Below are positions 14,611 through 17,086 of a stretch of DNA of 17,086 bases, in pieces. Position 1 is the stretch's first letter. Every line of letters begins with the position of its first letter. Under the pieces are notes generated by a model. That model ran no database searches and was not told where the DNA came from. It was given only the letters and a program-made list of their open reading frames with translations. The stretch is from Aquincola sp. Lineage in GTDB: Bacteria > Pseudomonadota > Gammaproteobacteria > Burkholderiales > Burkholderiaceae_C. The DNA lies in assembly GCA_029884035.1 (NCBI GenBank), contig JAOUIM010000024.1:1-17086 (forward strand), given 5' to 3'. The translations under genes and the position numbers were made by a program.

Positions 14611-15171
14611 ATGATGGACGTTCTGCAACTCGATGTCTCCGGCCGCCCGCAGGCCTGGATCACCCCCAAGGAAGCGGCGGTGCTCTACGCCAGTGATGGT
14701 GTCGCCTGGACGCTCGGCGACACCTGCCACGTGCTGCGCGGGGGCACGCAGCGCGCCACGGGACGCCAGTCGCGCATCGAGGTGCAGCCGATCATCGCGG
14801 TGCGCGGTGCGATCCCGAGTCGCGCCTGGCGCACCGTCCCCACCATCGCCAACGGCAAGTTGTTCGCGCGGGATCGCCATGTCTGCGCCTACTGCGGCGG
14901 GCGCTTCGCGTTCGAGGACCTGACGCGTGAACACATCGTGCCGGTGTCGCGCGGCGGCGGCGACGGCTGGATGAACTGCATCACCGCCTGTCGCGCCTGC
15001 AACGGCCGCAAGGGCAACCGGCTGCCGGAAGAAGCGCACATGACGCTGCTGTACCTGCCCTACGTGCCGAGCCTGCACGAGGACATGATCCTGCGCGGCC
15101 GCCGAATCCTGGCCGACCAGATGGAGTTCCTGCTGGCCAGCGTGCCGCGGAATTCACGCTTGCACGTGTAG
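14611..15171 (+). CDS. HNH endonuclease
   Basis: A 186-residue protein (185 from the second ATG at 14614) with a C-terminal HNH nuclease domain. Counting from the second Met: L-F-A-R-D-x-x-x-C-A-Y-C-G (Cys91, Cys94), E-H-I-V-P-x-S-R-G-G (His107, the metal-ligating or catalytic His), N-C-I-T-A-C-R-A-C-N-G-R-K-G-N-R (Asn121, Cys126, Cys129, Asn130). Two Cys pairs make the structural zinc knuckle. The N-terminal ~75 residues are not a domain I recognise. It stands alone, with no methyltransferase, phage or toxin partner, as the solitary chromosomal HNH proteins of Burkholderiales often do. No ribosome site precedes either ATG; a GTG at 14551 is open in frame, but its extra residues look non-coding. 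Confidence 0.87.
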   Translation: MMDVLQLDVSGRPQAWITPKEAAVLYASDGVAWTLGDTCHVLRGGTQRATGRQSRIEVQPIIAVRGAIPSRAWRTVPTIANGKLFARDRHVCAYCGGRFAFEDLTREHIVPVSRGGGDGWMNCITACRACNGRKGNRLPEEAHMTLLYLPYVPSLHEDMILRGRRILADQMEFLLASVPRNSRLHV

Positions 15172-15271
15172 CGCACTTTTTTTCCGCCACGGTACGGAAC
15201 ATGGCGCGCCGATTTGCGTCAATCTTCGTTGTTCGCCTCGCGTTCGCGACTGGCATTCACGGGAGAAGTCG

Positions 15272-15778
15272 ATGATCAAGAAACTGACCGCAGCTGCGGC
15301 GCTGGCCGTAGTCGCCGCGTGCACCACCACCAGTCCCGACGTCATCCAGAAGGGTGACGCCCAGCGCCTGTCGACCGTGCAGGATGCCACCGTGCTGTCG
15401 GTGCGCGACGTCAAGGTCGACGGCACCCAGTCGGGCGCCGGCGGCGCCACGGGCGCCGTGCTCGGCGGCATTGCCGGCTCGTCGCGTTCGCACGGAGGTG
15501 AACAGGCCGCCATCGGCGTGATCGGCGCCGTCGCCGGCGCGGTGATCGGCAACGCAATCGAGCGCAGCGCGACCAGCGAAGACGCGGTCGAGATCCTGCT
15601 GCAGATGAAGAACGGCGACCGCCGCGCCATCGTCCAGGCCAAGGCCGGCGAGAACTTCCGACCCGGTGACCCGGTGATCCTCGTGACCACCGGCGGCAAG
15701 ACCCGCGTCACCCGTGCGCCAGCCGGGACGCAGCCGGTCCAGCCGCTGCCGCCGCCGGTGCAGGGATCTCGCGGCTGA
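15272..15778 (+). CDS. SlyB-like glycine-zipper outer-membrane lipoprotein
   Basis: A 168-residue lipoprotein: signal peptide M-I-K-K then an Ala/Leu/Val core and lipobox V-A-A-C with Cys17. The layout copies E. coli SlyB (155 residues): a short V-R-x-V-x-V-D-G stretch (about 44-51), a Gly/Ala-rich two-helix glycine zipper (about 55-98: G-A-V-L-G-G-I-A-G ... I-G-A-V-A-G-A-V-I-G-N), and a C-terminal small beta domain with F-R-P-G-D-P-V-I-L-V (about 129-138). SlyB-type proteins insert in the outer membrane and guard its integrity under stress. The ATG at 15272 has GGAG six bases upstream. The last 15 residues are Pro/Gln-rich. It is transcribed alone and converges on the chalcone-isomerase-like gene. 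Confidence 0.88.
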   Translation: MIKKLTAAAALAVVAACTTTSPDVIQKGDAQRLSTVQDATVLSVRDVKVDGTQSGAGGATGAVLGGIAGSSRSHGGEQAAIGVIGAVAGAVIGNAIERSATSEDAVEILLQMKNGDRRAIVQAKAGENFRPGDPVILVTTGGKTRVTRAPAGTQPVQPLPPPVQGSRG

Positions 15779-15788
15779 GCCGAGTGCG

Positions 15789-15825
15789 CCGGCGGCGAGC
15801 AGGGCCCCCGCTTTGAGGGCGCCGG
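15789..15825. terminator. Imperfect hairpin downstream of the lipoprotein gene
   Basis: CCGGCG (15789-15794) pairs with CGCCGG (15820-15825); inside, CCC and GGG can extend the stem. It starts 11 bases after the lipoprotein stop in a 100-base gap between convergent genes. There is no T-run on either strand. Confidence 0.3.
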
Positions 15826-15845
15826 TTCCCGCACACATCGGCCCA

Positions 15846-15865
15846 CCGCGGGCAAGGCGCCGCGG
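15846..15865. terminator. CCGCGG hairpin near the convergent gene end
   Basis: CCGCGG (15846-15851) and CCGCGG (15860-15865) form a perfect 6-bp stem with an 8-base loop, 13 bases past the stop of the minus-strand chalcone-isomerase-like gene. It could end that transcript; there is no T-run. Confidence 0.3.
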
Positions 15866-15878
15866 CTGGCGTTGAACC

Positions 15879-16466
15879 TCAGCCGCCCAGCAGGCCCTTC
15901 TTCAGGTCACCGTCGGCCGGCTTTTCGCCCAGCCAGATGCGCAGGATCGCGTTGTAGAAGTCCTCGCCCGGAATGGCCGCGCCCTTGGCTTGGCCGTTGA
16001 CGGTGATTCGCGTGCCGGTCTCGGCGGTGTACTCGATGTTCACCGCATCGCCCTTCTTGACCTCGTCCACCGCTTTGAGCGCCGCATTGAGCGCGTCGAT
16101 CTGCGGCTTGAAGCCCACCAGTTGCGCTTCAGTGTGGTTGTTCTTCAGGCCATCGTTCATGGCGTCGGCGAAGGAGTCGGCGCTGAGGTTGCGCAGCATC
16201 GTCAGCGCCATGCGGCGGGGGCCCTTCTGAGACAGCAACGCGGCGGGGCTATTGCTCTTCTGTGGCACGTACAGCCCGGCCACATAGACCTTGAAGATCG
16301 CGCGCGTGCGCACGCCCGCGCCGTTGAGCTGCAGCGCCGCGCTGCCCACCTGCACCGTCGGCTCGAGCTTGACGCCCTCGCGTTCCACCGGCTGCGCGTG
16401 CGCAGTCGCCGCAGCGAACGTTCCGACCACGATGGCGGCACCGAGCCGCACCCATACGCTCTTCAT
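15879..16466 (-). CDS. Exported chalcone isomerase-like protein
   Basis: A 195-residue protein with a clear Sec signal peptide (M-K-S-V-W-V-R, hydrophobic core, cut after A-T-A-H-A at about residue 24), so it acts in the periplasm. The mature part fits the bacterial chalcone-isomerase-like family: F-K-V-Y-V-A-G-L-Y-V-P (58-68) is its hallmark, followed by an Arg/Met-rich strand (R-R-M-A-L-T-M-L-R) and a closing I-P-G-E-D-F-Y-N-A-I-L-R-I-W-L-G-E-K-P. True flavonoid isomerase activity is not expected; bacterial members are mostly uncharacterised. The ATG at 16466 is chosen over an in-frame upstream ATG at 16496 because it starts the signal peptide and has AGGAG seven bases before it. It lies about 106 bases downstream of cysE, on the same strand. 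Confidence 0.88.
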   Translation of the reverse strand: MKSVWVRLGAAIVVGTFAAATAHAQPVEREGVKLEPTVQVGSAALQLNGAGVRTRAIFKVYVAGLYVPQKSNSPAALLSQKGPRRMALTMLRNLSADSFADAMNDGLKNNHTEAQLVGFKPQIDALNAALKAVDEVKKGDAVNIEYTAETGTRITVNGQAKGAAIPGEDFYNAILRIWLGEKPADGDLKKGLLGG

Positions 16467-16533
16467 GCGTTGTCTCCTGTTGTCCTCGATCGGCACCGGT
16501 CGGTCCCGGCATCAAGATAAGTGTGCCAGACGG

Positions 16534-16558
16534 CAACGCACCCGAAGGATGCGCGTTG
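16534..16558 (-). terminator. Hairpin between cysE and the chalcone-isomerase-like gene
   Basis: On the minus strand CAACGC pairs with GCGTTG at the base, and ATCC with GGGT inside around a 3-base loop, with two bulged bases. It begins 14 bases after the cysE stop. The strong stem suits termination or 3'-end protection of cysE mRNA. No T-run follows, so read-through into the next gene remains possible. Confidence 0.35.
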
Positions 16559-16572
16559 ACCGGGGCCGGGGG

Positions 16573-17086
16573 TCACTTGACCAGCCGGTTCAGGCGCTCG
16601 GCGTCGAAGACTTCGGCCTTCTGCGCGTCGGCCGGCACGCACTCCTCGTCCGGCAGTTCACGCGCACGGTGCGACAGCTTCTCGATCGCCTGCCACAGCA
16701 GGGCAATCTGGTGCTCGTGGCCGCTCGCGTTGTCGATCAGGCCCTTCATTGCCTGGGCCACCGGATCGTCGCCCTGGGTCACCCCGTAGGCCGAGAAGCC
16801 CATCTTGGCCGCGGCGGCCTCGCGCTGCGCATCGACGTCAGCCGCGATCACGCGCGCCGGGTTGCCTACCGCGGTCGCGCCTGGCGGCACGGGCTTGACG
16901 ACCACTGCCCCCGAGCCGATGCGGGCGCCCTCGCCCACCGTGAAGCCTCCAAGCACCTGCGCATTGGCACCGACGATCACCCCGCGCGCGAGCGTCGGAT
17001 GCCGCTTGGCTCCCTTGACCAGCGCCGTGCCGCCCAGCGTGACCCCCTGGTAGATCGTGCAGTCGTCGCCGATCTCGGCGGTCTCG
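16573..17086 (-). CDS. cysE: Serine O-acetyltransferase, C-terminal part (5' end outside window)
   Basis: The frame runs in from the window edge and shows the last 170 residues of a CysE-type enzyme, which makes O-acetylserine from serine and acetyl-CoA for cysteine synthesis. The left-handed beta-helix repeats are plain: Q-G-V-T-L-G-G-T, then A-K-R-H-P-T-L with the catalytic-site His of the R-H-P motif, V-I-V-G-A-N-A-Q-V-L-G, I-G-S-G-A-V-V-V-K-P-V-P-P-G-A-T-A-V-G-N-P-A-R-V. After this there are about 90 more residues, far longer than the E. coli CysE tail, with K-M-G-F-S-A-Y-G-V-T and a helical stretch. Such tails occur in betaproteobacterial CysE proteins. The N-terminal helical domain is upstream, so the start and full length cannot be given. 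Confidence 0.92.
   Translation of the reverse strand, partial: ETAEIGDDCTIYQGVTLGGTALVKGAKRHPTLARGVIVGANAQVLGGFTVGEGARIGSGAVVVKPVPPGATAVGNPARVIAADVDAQREAAAAKMGFSAYGVTQGDDPVAQAMKGLIDNASGHEHQIALLWQAIEKLSHRARELPDEECVPADAQKAEVFDAERLNRLVK

Noticed and set aside
15160..15183. A run of seven T after the HNH stop as an intrinsic terminator
   Set aside because: Only a 3-bp stem (GTG/CAC) can be formed directly before the T-run, too weak for a terminator hairpin.
16514..16536. TATCTT with TTGCCG upstream of the chalcone-isomerase-like gene as a promoter
   Set aside because: The two hexamers are only 11 bases apart, and no acceptable -35 box lies at 16-18 bases.

Overview
The window reads as chromosomal DNA from a GC-rich betaproteobacterium, most likely order Burkholderiales (Rubrivivax/Leptothrix/Comamonadaceae-like). 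The basis is high G+C with strong third-position GC bias, a betaproteobacterial-type CysE tail, a YciA thioesterase, an Atm1-type exporter and a TetR-led fatty-acid gene set of a kind common in that order. This is judged by eye; no database was searched. I see no insertion sequence, phage gene, CRISPR array, tRNA or rRNA, and no abrupt change in base composition. No gene-free stretch exceeds 300 bases; the longest is about 270 bases (14341-14610).

Layout. (1) 1-847, plus strand: the 3' end of one GNAT acetyltransferase, then a complete RimJ/RimL-like GNAT. (2) 867-4415, minus strand: an Atm1/ABCB7-type ABC exporter, a HypT/YjiE-like LysR regulator and a polar-amino-acid-type ABC ATPase without permease or binding protein. 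They are tightly packed in the order exporter, LysR, ATPase, and the last two overlap by 4 bases (GTGA). (3) 4462-6043, plus strand: YciA acyl-CoA thioesterase, then a membrane protein with a long coiled coil and a C-terminal double zinc ribbon. (4) 6067-14340, minus strand: a beta-oxidation gene set in transcription order TetR, ~600-residue acyl-CoA dehydrogenase, 3-hydroxyacyl-CoA dehydrogenase/enoyl-CoA hydratase fusion, thiolase, DUF1569 lipoprotein, crotonase of isomerase type, SGNH hydrolase. A near-perfect 20-bp palindrome just before tetR is the likely operator. (5) 14611-15778, plus strand: HNH endonuclease and a SlyB-like glycine-zipper lipoprotein. (6) 15879-17086, minus strand: an exported chalcone-isomerase-like protein and the 3' part of serine O-acetyltransferase.

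How the genes work together. Region 4 encodes one full turn of beta-oxidation: FAD-dependent dehydrogenation, hydration plus NAD-dependent oxidation in one polypeptide, and thiolysis. The extra crotonase lacks both hydratase glutamates but keeps the glutamate position used by Delta3-Delta2-enoyl-CoA isomerases, so it probably feeds unsaturated acyl-CoAs into the cycle. The set is probably controlled by the local TetR. Region 2 looks like a small stress or export unit.

No clearly new multi-gene system stands out. The items most worth a second look are the coiled-coil/zinc-ribbon membrane protein, the HypT-like regulator fused translationally to an orphan transporter ATPase, a 15-codon mini-ORF that joins thiolase and lipoprotein through two TGATG junctions, the residue swap in the crotonase, and the tetR operator.
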